A DNA stretch of 64,000 bases, taken from an uncultured Bacteroidales bacterium. Its GTDB lineage: Bacteria > Bacteroidota > Bacteroidia > Bacteroidales > FEN-979. The notes below the pieces were generated by a model, which saw only the letters and a program-made list of their open reading frames with translations, did no database searches and was not told where the DNA came from. Position 1 is the stretch's first letter. Every line of letters starts with the position of its first letter. The stretch spans positions 1 to 64,000 of the forward strand of contig CAISRB010000017.1 in assembly GCA_903887775.1 (NCBI GenBank), given 5' to 3'. Positions 10,825 through 18,335 of the stretch are shown here, in pieces. The position numbers were made by a program, and so were the translations under genes.

Positions 10825-10848
10825 AAAAACGCGTACTTACGCGTTTTT
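10825..10848. other. Perfect palindrome in the divergent intergenic region
   Basis: aaaaacgcgta and tacgcgttttt form an 11-bp inverted repeat with a 2-base centre, or a 9-bp stem with a 6-base loop. It looks like a bidirectional terminator (A-run before, T-run after) but lies between two genes that diverge, where no transcript should end; an operator is the alternative. In the rest of 10585-11107 I see only the promoter above and AT-rich sequence, with no confident promoter for the sigma gene. Confidence 0.5.
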
Positions 10849-11107
10849 GCTGACTGTAATCCTCTTAACCCAGGCATATAATACGCATGCAAAGTCGATA
10901 TCCGTTTGTGATTGAATAAAATGCCATGATTTTGGTAATTTTTAATTAATTCCTTCTGAATTGTTAAAAAAAGTCAAACCGGTGTTTTTATATCAATTCT
11001 TACCTTTATCCTGTCGCTTAGACTTTGAATCTCCGGCAGAGATGACTTAAATGAGAATCCCCCGCAAGTAACTTCCGGGAAAATCATCAAATTTAAAAAG
11101 CAACATT

Positions 11108-11686
11108 TTGGCTGAGAAGAACTTTATACTGAGATTAAAACAAGGCCATCAAAACGCCTATGGGGAACTGCTTGATCTATTTTCCGATAAGGTGTTTAAT
11201 ACAGCCCTCGGACTTCTTCAAAATAAAGAAGATGCTGAGGATATTACCCAGGAAGTATTTGCTGAAGTGTTTCAGTCCGTTGCAAAATTCAGGCAACAGT
11301 CAAAGCTGTCTACCTGGATTTACAGGATTGCCGTGACAAAATCCCTGGAACTTATCAGAAGCCGGCAGCGGAATAAACGGTCAGCAATCATTTTAAGCCT
11401 TTTCGGGAAAGAGGACCAGATCCACGTTTCAAATAATGAACCATTCTACCATCCGGGAGCAAACCTTGAACACAAGGAAATGTCGGCAGTTCTGTTCGAT
11501 GCCATCCACCGGCTTCCCTTAAATCAAAGGACTGCCTTTACCCTGAATAAACTCGAAAACCTTAGTTATGCCGAGCTTGCCGTTGTAATGGACATCTCGG
11601 TTTCCTCGGTGGAATCACTTCTTTTCAGGGCAAAGCAAAAACTCAGGGAACTTCTTGGGGAATACTATGAACAAAACATAAAATAA
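11108..11686 (+). CDS. ECF sigma factor (RpoE/CnrH-like)
   Basis: A 192-residue sigma-70 family protein. Region 2 spans roughly residues 24-90, with the EDAEDITQEVF helix and STWIYRIAVT core; region 4 spans about 129-185, with the LPLNQRTAFTLNKLENLSYAELA helix-turn-helix. Length is usual for extracytoplasmic-function sigma factors. The start is a TTG; two in-frame ATGs upstream (11042, 11051) are each cut off by a TAA before it. It is followed by a one-TM protein and a CnrX/CpxP-like sensor, the order expected for a sigma factor held by a membrane anti-sigma and released by an envelope signal such as metal or misfolded protein. The signal is inferred, not seen. Confidence 0.93.
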   Translation: MAEKNFILRLKQGHQNAYGELLDLFSDKVFNTALGLLQNKEDAEDITQEVFAEVFQSVAKFRQQSKLSTWIYRIAVTKSLELIRSRQRNKRSAIILSLFGKEDQIHVSNNEPFYHPGANLEHKEMSAVLFDAIHRLPLNQRTAFTLNKLENLSYAELAVVMDISVSSVESLLFRAKQKLRELLGEYYEQNIK

Positions 11687-11721
11687 GCGCAAGTTTTTTT
11701 AAAGTAAAACATCAAACAGAT

Positions 11722-12018
11722 ATGAACTCAAAGGAACAATGGATCGATAATGCTGTTAAAAGCCTGGATGGCGTGGAGCGGGCAGCTTTAAGTCCGTTCG
11801 TCAGGGAAAAAATCCTGCAACGGATGCAAAACTCCGAAACAATGACTGATTCTGTAAAATTCAGCCTGGCCTGGAAAATTGCGGCAGTGATTATCCTGCT
11901 TATCAGCCTGAATGTTTTCACGATCCTCAGTTTCAGCAAATCGTCAGGAAGCAGTCAGAATTCAATAAAATCGCTAGCAAGCGAATATTTCTCATACATC
12001 GACCATTATAATCTCTGA
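11722..12018 (+). CDS. Small one-TM protein, candidate anti-sigma factor (CnrY-like position)
   Basis: 98 residues: a charged N-terminal half (about 1-52) predicted cytoplasmic, one membrane segment (about 53-70, WKIAAVIILLISLNVFTIL) and a short periplasmic tail. I recognise no sequence family. It begins 35 bases after the sigma gene and ends 3 bases before the CnrX-like gene. Size, topology and position fit the short membrane anti-sigma factors of CnrYXH-type modules, where a soluble N-terminal helix binds the sigma factor. That role is inference from context. Confidence 0.7.
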   Translation: MNSKEQWIDNAVKSLDGVERAALSPFVREKILQRMQNSETMTDSVKFSLAWKIAAVIILLISLNVFTILSFSKSSGSSQNSIKSLASEYFSYIDHYNL

Positions 12019-12021
12019 AAT

Positions 12022-12525
12022 ATGAAGAATGTCAGACTATACAAAATCATTATCATACTGCTGGTGGCTTTGAACCTTTGCACCCTGGCGTTTATGTGGT
12101 TTAACAGGCCCGGCAGGGAAAGGCAGGGTGATAAGCAGCAGGCTGCAACTTTCCTGATCAGGGAACTTCAAATGACCAAAGCCCAGCAGGAACAGTACCA
12201 GAGACTGAGAAATGAACACAGGTCAAAGCTTGACGTTCTCAGTGAACGTGATAAAGTACTTCATAAACACTTTTTTGACCTCCTTTTACTCGAGTCTGCG
12301 GATAGCGTTTCCCTTGATGCCATGGCATCTGCCATTGCTGCAAACCGCAAAGAAATGGAGTTTGTAACATACGAGCACTTCGACCTGATCAAAAAGATAC
12401 TTAATCCTGATCAGCAAAAGAAATTCGACAGCATTTTCCAGAATGTCATCCGTATGGTACTTCCCTTACCCCCGCCTCCGCCGCAACTTCCTCCACCACC
12501 TCCGCCTCCGCCACCGGCGCCGTAA
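12022..12525 (+). CDS. CnrX/CpxP-like periplasmic sensor with polyproline tail
   Basis: 167 residues. An N-terminal membrane anchor (about 8-27) is followed by an all-helical periplasmic domain with the LTK/MTKAQQEQYQRLRNEHR hairpin and a second helix pair ending NPDQQKKFDSIF, the layout of the Metal_resist/Spy/CpxP superfamily. Candidate metal ligands include H66, H82-H84 and H120-type positions among charged helices. The last ~20 residues are almost pure proline, which is odd for the family and would need EF-P for translation. In the CnrYXH paradigm this is the periplasmic sensor that controls the anti-sigma factor. Metal sensing is inferred. Confidence 0.75.
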   Translation: MKNVRLYKIIIILLVALNLCTLAFMWFNRPGRERQGDKQQAATFLIRELQMTKAQQEQYQRLRNEHRSKLDVLSERDKVLHKHFFDLLLLESADSVSLDAMASAIAANRKEMEFVTYEHFDLIKKILNPDQQKKFDSIFQNVIRMVLPLPPPPPQLPPPPPPPPPAP

Positions 12526-12593
12526 TACTTTGCCTTACTCTCATTGAACACATTGAATAATCGTTAAACGACAAATTCTAAAAAATCCAACTT

Positions 12594-13154
12594 ATGAAAA
12601 CCTTAGTCCAAAGAGTAAACACAGTGATCATCTTCCTGGTCTTCGGCTCGTTCTTTGCAGGCGCACAGGTTCAGAGCCATCAGTCAGATCCCGGTACAGC
12701 TTCCCTATCACACAGCCACGATGTTTCCTCCACAATGCCCCCTTCATCTCCTTCTGTATCAGGATTCCCTTTGCCTCCCTGCCCTCCGCCACCTCCCCCT
12801 CCGCCCCCGCCCTCTTCCGATGAAGGCATGGAACAGGGCCATCAGGGGCTTGATATGCCCGACCTGACCCCCGATCAATCAGCCGGAATCAAAAAGATCG
12901 ATCTTAAGAATATGGCAGATATGACTCCCCTGAGGAACCAGATGCAGGAAAAACGAGCCAGGCTTTCAACCATTCTCATTACGATCCCGATTGACTTGAA
13001 GCAGGTAGATTTGATTGCCGACGAGATTGGGAAAACAGCCGCTGCCATGTTAAAGGCACAGATCCGCCATGATCAGGATCTCAGAGCTATCCTCACCCCC
13101 GATCAGCAAGTGCTGTTCGATGCCAGGCCCAAACCATGGCTGAGAAGGCCGTGA
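12594..13154 (+). CDS. Secreted Spy/ZraP-like protein with polyproline linker
   Basis: 186 residues with a cleavable signal peptide (TVIIFLVFGSFFAGAQ). A His/Ser-rich segment (residues ~28-45, SHSHDVSS) and a run of prolines (~60-75) precede a helical Spy-like domain with LTPDQSAGIKKIDL near residue 91, a central arginine-rich helix (QMQEKRARLSTIL) and LTPDQQVLFD near the end. These paired LTPDQ motifs mark the LTxxQ/Metal_resist superfamily. It lies 68 bases after the CnrX-like gene and is probably co-transcribed; a strong hairpin closes the unit. Likely a periplasmic metal-binding or chaperone effector of the sigma regulon. Confidence 0.72.
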   Translation: MKTLVQRVNTVIIFLVFGSFFAGAQVQSHQSDPGTASLSHSHDVSSTMPPSSPSVSGFPLPPCPPPPPPPPPPSSDEGMEQGHQGLDMPDLTPDQSAGIKKIDLKNMADMTPLRNQMQEKRARLSTILITIPIDLKQVDLIADEIGKTAAAMLKAQIRHDQDLRAILTPDQQVLFDARPKPWLRRP

Positions 13155-13232
13155 GACGTGGATGAGCAGACGATAACCAGATATCAGAAGACCGCTGGCA
13201 GCTTCAGCAACTTACAATCTTAATTATTCATG

Positions 13233-13267
13233 CCTGGCCGGGTCATCAAACCCGGCCAGGTTGTTCT
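13233..13267 (+). terminator. Rho-independent terminator after the sigma-factor operon
   Basis: A perfect 11-bp GC-rich stem (cctggccgggt / acccggccagg, 6-base loop) ends at 13260 and is followed by ttgttct. It closes the 11108-13154 unit. The T-tract is short, so confidence is moderate. Confidence 0.65.
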
Positions 13268-13325
13268 ATATTCACCGGTAAAAGCACCAGGTCTGCTTAT
13301 GTAAGCAGCCGTTTCGTTGATTTGT

Positions 13326-13357
13326 TTTGCTTTGGCTCTATTCCATATATACATTTG
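13326..13357 (+). promoter_or_regulatory. Bacteroidota-type promoter for the lipoprotein gene at 13463
   Basis: TTTG at 13326-13329, 20-base spacer, TACATTTG at 13350-13357: an exact consensus match. The transcript would start near 13364 with a leader of about 100 bases. Confidence 0.68.
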
Positions 13358-13462
13358 TTCAAATTCCTGATAAAAATAAACCGTTAAAAATAATGTGCAT
13401 GAAACAATTCGACCCTGAAGACCAATAATAAAAATCAGACTAACAATTAAAAACAGGGAATT

Positions 13463-14815
13463 ATGAAAACGAAAAAAGTAAATTTCAGGAAAGATCATGA
13501 AAATGCTGCAATCAGTGTCATTCCGGTCAGAATAAACGGGATGTTAAACAACAGGCTGACTTCAATAATATTTGTATTACTGTTGATCCCGTTATTGTCA
13601 ATTTTTGCCGGCTGCAAAAAAGATTCAACCGTAACCGACGCTACCGTTCTGACACCCACCGGTAACGATCAGTACACAATAACCCAGGCTATTTCGGATG
13701 AAGCCCAGAGAAATACCATAGCTTTCGACGGGCTTGCATTTCTTACAGGAAATCTCGGATCACAGTCCTTCCTGCCTCCTGGCAAGGTAGCTGACTATAG
13801 TGGTTTTCAGTGCCTGCGCGATAATGATCCCACTCAACTTGGACATAATACCAGCTTCGTAACCATCATCGCGTTTAATGTACTGCATATTCTCACTACC
13901 GACCAGATCAACATGTATGTTGCACGGGCTCAGAATCAGATCGATCAGATCAATGCTTTTGCCTTGAAACGCTTCCCGTTACTGAAAGCTTTCCGCCGTT
14001 TAAAGGAAGGAGATATACCTGGCGGCACAAGCGGACTCAGTAAGGAAGCAGTAATGGCTTATGCAGCTGAACTGTACAGGATTGACGGGCTGATAAGCTA
14101 CGACAGGGCAAAATTATTCGGAACCGTTGTTAATTCATTCAGTTCTGAACAGAAAGCAAAAATGGATGCCCTGAAAGCTCTTAATGGAGTGGGGCACTGG
14201 GATAGCAGTTTATCCAATCCACTTGAAGGGCTGAATTTGCCGCAGGATGTCAATGTTGCTGTTATGACTTATGCAAGTGAAATGTATGCCTGGTATGCAG
14301 GCTCGGTTACATCCGATGTATATTTCTGCCCTGAAAGGCATGGTACCTATTTCGGTTCGTTTTACCTGAAGGACTGGCCGGCTATGGGAAATCCGAACTA
14401 CACCATTGATGAAACACTGACTGCCAATGCCGGACAGAACTTCCTGGCGATTCTTACAACGACGCAGGCCGACCAGGTGAAAGGGATCGTCGACCTACAG
14501 CGCAGTGCCCTCACGGAACTTGTGGCAAAACGGGAAGCCGTATCGACCGAACTTCGTAAATTTGTTGCTTCCGGAACTGCCGATTCAACCACTGTGATCG
14601 CGCTGAGCGAACGCTACGGAGAACTCGACGGGGAATTATCCTACTATTATGCTTCAGTTTTCACACAGGTATACAACACCATGTCGGATGAGCAAAAAGT
14701 AAAATTAACAAAACTTGCCAGTGACCTGGGATACATTAATCCAAGCGGGGCTTTCCAGTATTCCCAGCCTGTTGCAATGCCTGAAATATTGAATACCGAT
14801 TTCATGTTCAAATAA
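13463..14815 (+). CDS. Lipoprotein of unknown function with LTxxQ-like segments
   Basis: 450 residues. A lipobox (LSIFAGC) places the mature N-terminal cysteine near residue 51; the n-region before it is unusually long, so an ATG at 13541, which would start MLNNRLTSIIF directly before the hydrophobic core, is a credible alternative. The mature protein is helical and repeats Spy-like signatures (LTTDQINMYVARAQNQ, FSSEQKAKMDALKAL, LTTTQADQVKGIVDLQ, MSDEQKVKLTKLA), i.e. four helix hairpins that each begin with an S/T-x-x-Q turn. A central F-C-P-E-R-H motif could bind metal or heme. I do not recognise a named family. Its neighbours also have Spy-like motifs, suggesting a common envelope-stress or metal theme. 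Confidence 0.75.
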   Translation: MKTKKVNFRKDHENAAISVIPVRINGMLNNRLTSIIFVLLLIPLLSIFAGCKKDSTVTDATVLTPTGNDQYTITQAISDEAQRNTIAFDGLAFLTGNLGSQSFLPPGKVADYSGFQCLRDNDPTQLGHNTSFVTIIAFNVLHILTTDQINMYVARAQNQIDQINAFALKRFPLLKAFRRLKEGDIPGGTSGLSKEAVMAYAAELYRIDGLISYDRAKLFGTVVNSFSSEQKAKMDALKALNGVGHWDSSLSNPLEGLNLPQDVNVAVMTYASEMYAWYAGSVTSDVYFCPERHGTYFGSFYLKDWPAMGNPNYTIDETLTANAGQNFLAILTTTQADQVKGIVDLQRSALTELVAKREAVSTELRKFVASGTADSTTVIALSERYGELDGELSYYYASVFTQVYNTMSDEQKVKLTKLASDLGYINPSGAFQYSQPVAMPEILNTDFMFK

Positions 14816-14835
14816 TTAAACATCCGCTGACCTGA

Positions 14836-14876
14836 CTCCGGCCCCGTCAAAGGCTCTGCCTTTGACGGGGCCGGAG
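14836..14876 (+). terminator. Perfect 18-bp hairpin between two lipoprotein genes
   Basis: Left arm 14836-14853 (ctccggccccgtcaaagg), 5-base loop, right arm 14859-14876. It has no T-run, so it may act as an attenuator or mRNA-stabilising structure rather than a simple terminator. It ends 24 bases before the ATG of the next gene. Confidence 0.6.
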
Positions 14877-14900
14877 AGAGCGGAAAAAATTACCAGGAAT

Positions 14901-15506
14901 ATGAAAAAACGAAAAAATATTCATTTGTTCATCGTGATCTTGTTAATACTTCCATTCATGTCATCATCTTGTCAGAAAGACAAGGAGCAATCCCCAACCG
15001 TACTTTCAACAGATTCACTATTTACACTAAGCAGTTCAGCGGTTGAAAACGGGCTGCTGCTGGATGCCTATAAGTGCGAACCAAAAGTGAACGGCGTTGA
15101 GAATTCAATTCCCCTTTCGTGGATTAATGCTCCTGCCACTGCAAATGCCTTTGCAATCACGATGGTGCATTATCCGAACCCGGCCGACAGCATCCACCTG
15201 AACTCCTACCTGTTATTATGGGGTATTGATAAAAGTGTAAGCGCAATACCTTTCGGTGAGGCCGATAAAGGTCCATGGTTCATGGGACCCAATAAGGACA
15301 CGGTCGCGATCTCCTATACATCTCCCTGCTCGCCTTCTTCAGGCGCTCATAAATACATTATTACCATTTATGCCTTATCTGCAACTCCCCCGGACCTGCC
15401 GGTAAAGAGCTCAATGGACGTAACCTACGGAGTGCTGATGAAGGCACTCTCAACCGTTACAATAATTGATAAAGCTACACTGGTTTTTAACAATGTGACA
15501 CCATGA
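14901..15506 (+). CDS. YbhB/YbcL-type PEBP-fold lipoprotein
   Basis: 201 residues from ATG 14901; the longer frame upstream would begin inside an 18-bp hairpin and is rejected. The signal peptide ends in a lipobox (MSSSC). The mature part follows the phosphatidylethanolamine-binding protein (YbhB/YbcL, Raf-kinase-inhibitor-like) pattern: SIPLSWINAPATANAFAITMV near residue 70, LLLWGIDKSVSAIPFG, then YTSPCSPSSGAHKYIITIYAL, where the family has the ligand-pocket PCPPxGxHxY motif. It is shorter and somewhat degenerate (SPCSPSSG for CPPSG). Family members bind anionic groups; no specific ligand is known from this sequence. Confidence 0.83.
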   Translation: MKKRKNIHLFIVILLILPFMSSSCQKDKEQSPTVLSTDSLFTLSSSAVENGLLLDAYKCEPKVNGVENSIPLSWINAPATANAFAITMVHYPNPADSIHLNSYLLLWGIDKSVSAIPFGEADKGPWFMGPNKDTVAISYTSPCSPSSGAHKYIITIYALSATPPDLPVKSSMDVTYGVLMKALSTVTIIDKATLVFNNVTP

Positions 15507-15581
15507 TGCCATGTTTAAATGAGGGTATCAAAATTGAATAAACTTTTAAAGATATGTTTACAAACCTAAAATAATCCCATT

Positions 15582-16247
15582 ATGAAAACCCTTTTTGCAA
15601 TTAAGAAAATCACAGGCATTGCTATTGTCTTAATGCTGATGCTTGTTAATCCCGGAAAAAGTTTTTGCCAGGACAAGCAGAATCCCCCGCAAAAACCTTC
15701 CGAAAAAGTCCAGGCCCTGACTCCTGCACAAACAGCAACGATCAAAACTATTTTATCGAAATACAATGCTTCAAAGTTAACGGAAGCTGATGCTAAAGCT
15801 ATTCATGAGAAATTCAGGGAGGCCGGCATTCATGCAGGTCCTGAAACCAGGGATGCCATCACCGCAGCCGGATTTGATCCTGAAAAGCTGAGGACCCTTG
15901 ACCCTCCTAAGTCACCTGACAATAACGGGAAAGCTAATCCGCCATCAAATGAAGAAAGGATGAAAACAGTCCAGGAAAAAATTATTAAACCCCTCGCCCT
16001 CAACGCGGCACAGACTGAAACGATAACCAACGCATATAAAGATTTCATTACCGCTATGGAAAACCTGAAGAAAACACAGACTAATCCACAACAGCCTGTA
16101 GAAAAATCGAAGGTTGAACCTCTTGAAAAAGCAAGGGATGAGAAAATCAGCAAGGTTTTAACGAAGGACCAGTTCGCGAAATACATGGAACTGGAAAAAG
16201 CTTCCAGGCCACAGAAGGCTCCAGGCCAGGAACCTCCAAAGAACTGA
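15582..16247 (+). CDS. Secreted Spy-like helical protein
   Basis: 221 residues, signal peptide to about residue 29 (GIAIVLMLMLVNPGKSFCQ). Helical and highly charged, with LTPAQTATIKTIL and LTKDQFAKYMEL segments that resemble the LTxxQ hairpins of Spy/CpxP-type proteins, separated by a Pro/Asn-rich linker. Rich in K, E, Q and P; no catalytic motif. It may be a fourth member of the local Spy-like set, but the similarity is to short motifs only. Confidence 0.6.
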   Translation: MKTLFAIKKITGIAIVLMLMLVNPGKSFCQDKQNPPQKPSEKVQALTPAQTATIKTILSKYNASKLTEADAKAIHEKFREAGIHAGPETRDAITAAGFDPEKLRTLDPPKSPDNNGKANPPSNEERMKTVQEKIIKPLALNAAQTETITNAYKDFITAMENLKKTQTNPQQPVEKSKVEPLEKARDEKISKVLTKDQFAKYMELEKASRPQKAPGQEPPKN

Positions 16248-16314
16248 GCGAAAACGAACAGGCTTGATTATACCGGGCACAAAAGAATCAGATCGGCAAG
16301 TGAGCGGAATAAAA

Positions 16315-16322
16315 TATCTTTG
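16315..16322 (+). promoter_or_regulatory. Candidate -7 element upstream of the histidine kinase
   Basis: TATCTTTG matches TAnnTTTG; no clear TTTG lies at the right distance upstream. Transcription would begin near 16329, about 30 bases before the ATG at 16358. Confidence 0.45.
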
Positions 16323-16357
16323 TACACGGGATTTCACTTCAACGAAAGGTGATCAGC

Positions 16358-17617
16358 ATGAAAGTCCGAGATAAAACAATCCTTTTCACCGAGATCGCCC
16401 TGGTTATATTCGTCTGGCTCGTCTTGCTCATCACTCCGATCCTTTTCAGGGAGGACAACAACAATCCGCTGTGGAGAAGCGTGGCAAACCAGCTGGAAAT
16501 TCTCATTCCTCTGTCGATTCTGTTTCTTATCAACCGTTTTATTTTTGTTCCCGGATTTTTATTCAAGGGAAAAATAAAACTTTACATCGGCTCTTTATTG
16601 GGACTTATCTTTATTCTCACCATGGCCTCCTATTTTTATGATGTGAATAAAATGAATACGCCAAAACAGCGTGGGGCAGAAGCTGGTCGTTCTATAAGAC
16701 CACCGAAGGATTCTCAGTCAGAACGAAACCCACCGGATCAAAATCGGCCGGAACGAAATCCACCGGAACAAAATAAGCCGGAACGAAATCCAACAGACCG
16801 GAATCAACCGGATCGAAATCAGCCTGATCAAAATCCGCCAAACCGGAATCAACCCGATCAAAATCCGCCAGACCGGAATTCTCCTCAGGAACATCACCCC
16901 TCTCAGCAACGTCAGCCAAGACCCGTTCCTCCCTTTGCCAATTTTCTGATATTCTCATTTCTTATTGTCGGATTTGATACCGGATTACGTTCCGGCCTGC
17001 GCTGGATCTGGGTTGAGAATGAAAAGGTAAGGCTTGAAAAAGAAAACGTTTCGAACCAGCTGGCTTTGCTTAAGACCCAGATTAGTCCGCATTTTTTTAT
17101 GAATACCCTGAATAATATCCATGCCCTTGTCGATACCAATACCGATGAAGCCAAGGAGGCTATTATCAAGCTGTCGAAGATGATGCGCTACCTTCTGTAC
17201 GAAACGGAAACCGAAAAAACAACTTTGAAAAAAGAGGTGGAGTTCCTCGCAAGCTATATCAACCTGATGAAACTCAGGTTCAGTGAGAAAGTCAGAATCG
17301 AACTCAATTTACCTGTTGTAATCCCTGATACAGCTATACCACCATTTCTGTTCATTTCATTTATTGAAAATGCGTTCAAACATGGGATAAGCTATAAAAA
17401 TGAATCGTTTATCACGATTGATCTGATATTGGGAAAAGATCGCCTTTTATTCGTAGTAAAGAACAGTAAAACCGACAGAAGCCAGATCAATGAATTTTCA
17501 GGGATTGGTATTGAAAATACACGAAAACGACTGGCATTGCTATATGGTACTGATTACCACATTGACATAATAGACAATGAGGAATTATTTACAGTTAACC
17601 TATCTATTCCGTTATGA
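16358..17617 (+). CDS. LytS/YehU-type sensor histidine kinase with a pentapeptide-repeat loop
   Basis: ATG 16358 (a GTG at 16349 is possible) gives 419 residues. Membrane segments lie near residues 9-30, 47-65, 77-92 and 195-212. The fourth segment follows a ~55-residue hydrophilic loop of near-perfect five-residue units (RNPPD-Q, RNQPD-Q). The cytoplasmic part is the His_kinase family: H245 in LLKTQISPHFFMNTLNNI is the phosphorylation site, followed by a GHKL ATPase with the N-box FIENAFKHG and the G-box GIGIENTRKRL. The stop overlaps the start of the LytTR regulator (ATGA), so the two form a cognate pair. The ligand is unknown; the repeat loop may be a spacer or binding region. Confidence 0.93.
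   Translation: MKVRDKTILFTEIALVIFVWLVLLITPILFREDNNNPLWRSVANQLEILIPLSILFLINRFIFVPGFLFKGKIKLYIGSLLGLIFILTMASYFYDVNKMNTPKQRGAEAGRSIRPPKDSQSERNPPDQNRPERNPPEQNKPERNPTDRNQPDRNQPDQNPPNRNQPDQNPPDRNSPQEHHPSQQRQPRPVPPFANFLIFSFLIVGFDTGLRSGLRWIWVENEKVRLEKENVSNQLALLKTQISPHFFMNTLNNIHALVDTNTDEAKEAIIKLSKMMRYLLYETETEKTTLKKEVEFLASYINLMKLRFSEKVRIELNLPVVIPDTAIPPFLFISFIENAFKHGISYKNESFITIDLILGKDRLLFVVKNSKTDRSQINEFSGIGIENTRKRLALLYGTDYHIDIIDNEELFTVNLSIPL
16721..16882 (+). repeat. 15-bp tandem repeat coding an R-N-x-P-x loop
   Basis: About eleven 15-bp units of the type ccggaacgaaatcca run in frame through the kinase gene, coding (R/Q)N(P/Q/R)P(D/E/N) pentapeptides. Period and codons are conserved, consistent with slippage expansion. 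The length would be expected to vary between strains without frameshift. Confidence 0.85.
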
Positions 17618-18330
17618 TCAGATGCATTGCGATAGATGACGAACCCCTCGCTTTAAAGCAGATTGCCGATTATATAAGCAAAACGCCCTTTCTTGAGCTG
17701 GCCGGGCTATGCGAAAGCGCACTGCAGGCTCTTGAACTATTGGATAAAACCCCGGTCGACCTCATGTTTGTTGATGTGAACATGCCTGACCTCAGCGGAA
17801 TGGATTTCGTGAAAACACTGGAGAATCCTCCGTTTATTGTTTTTGTCACAGCCTACAGCGAATATGCACTGGAAGGTTTCAGGGTCGATGCAATCGATTA
17901 CCTGCTTAAACCAATCAGTTACAGTGATTTTTTAAAGTCGGCAAACAAAGTTAAAGCCTGGTTCGATGCAATGCAGCAGAAACCAGCGGAAGTCATGAGC
18001 AACAAGGATTTTCTTTTTATAAAGTCGGAATATAAGATCCTTAGAATTAACTTTGACGACATAAAATACATCGAAGCGATGAGTGAATACATCAGAATAC
18101 ACCTTGTCAATTCGAAACCGGTAATGACGCAGCTAAGCATGAAATCTATTGAGGATCAGTTGCCTGAAGACCGGTTTATGAGGGTACACCGCTCATTTAT
18201 CATTAATCTTTCGAAGATTTCCGTCATAGAAAGGAATCGGATCATTTTCGACGGAACAGTTTATATACCGGTAAGCGATCAGTATAAAAGTAAGTTTCAA
18301 AACTATATTGAAAAAAACTTTTTAAACTGA
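17614..18330 (+). CDS. LytTR-family response regulator
   Basis: 238 residues. Receiver domain at about 1-115 with acidic pocket D8-D9 and phospho-acceptor D54 (MFVDVNMPD), T82 and K104-type positions (FVTAY, LLKPI). LytTR DNA-binding domain at about 135-235 (FIKSEYKILRINFDDIKYIEA, MRVHRSFIINLSKI). The start codon overlaps the stop of the kinase by four bases. Such regulators usually control a few promoters through pairs of short direct repeats; no such repeat was recognised here. Confidence 0.95.
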   Translation: MIRCIAIDDEPLALKQIADYISKTPFLELAGLCESALQALELLDKTPVDLMFVDVNMPDLSGMDFVKTLENPPFIVFVTAYSEYALEGFRVDAIDYLLKPISYSDFLKSANKVKAWFDAMQQKPAEVMSNKDFLFIKSEYKILRINFDDIKYIEAMSEYIRIHLVNSKPVMTQLSMKSIEDQLPEDRFMRVHRSFIINLSKISVIERNRIIFDGTVYIPVSDQYKSKFQNYIEKNFLN

Positions 18331-18335
18331 TCTTT

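Noticed and set aside
14862-14900. Longer N-terminus of the PEBP-like lipoprotein beginning with TTG at 14862
   Set aside because: The start would lie inside the right arm of an 18-bp hairpin and precede a good ATG and signal peptide by 13 codons.
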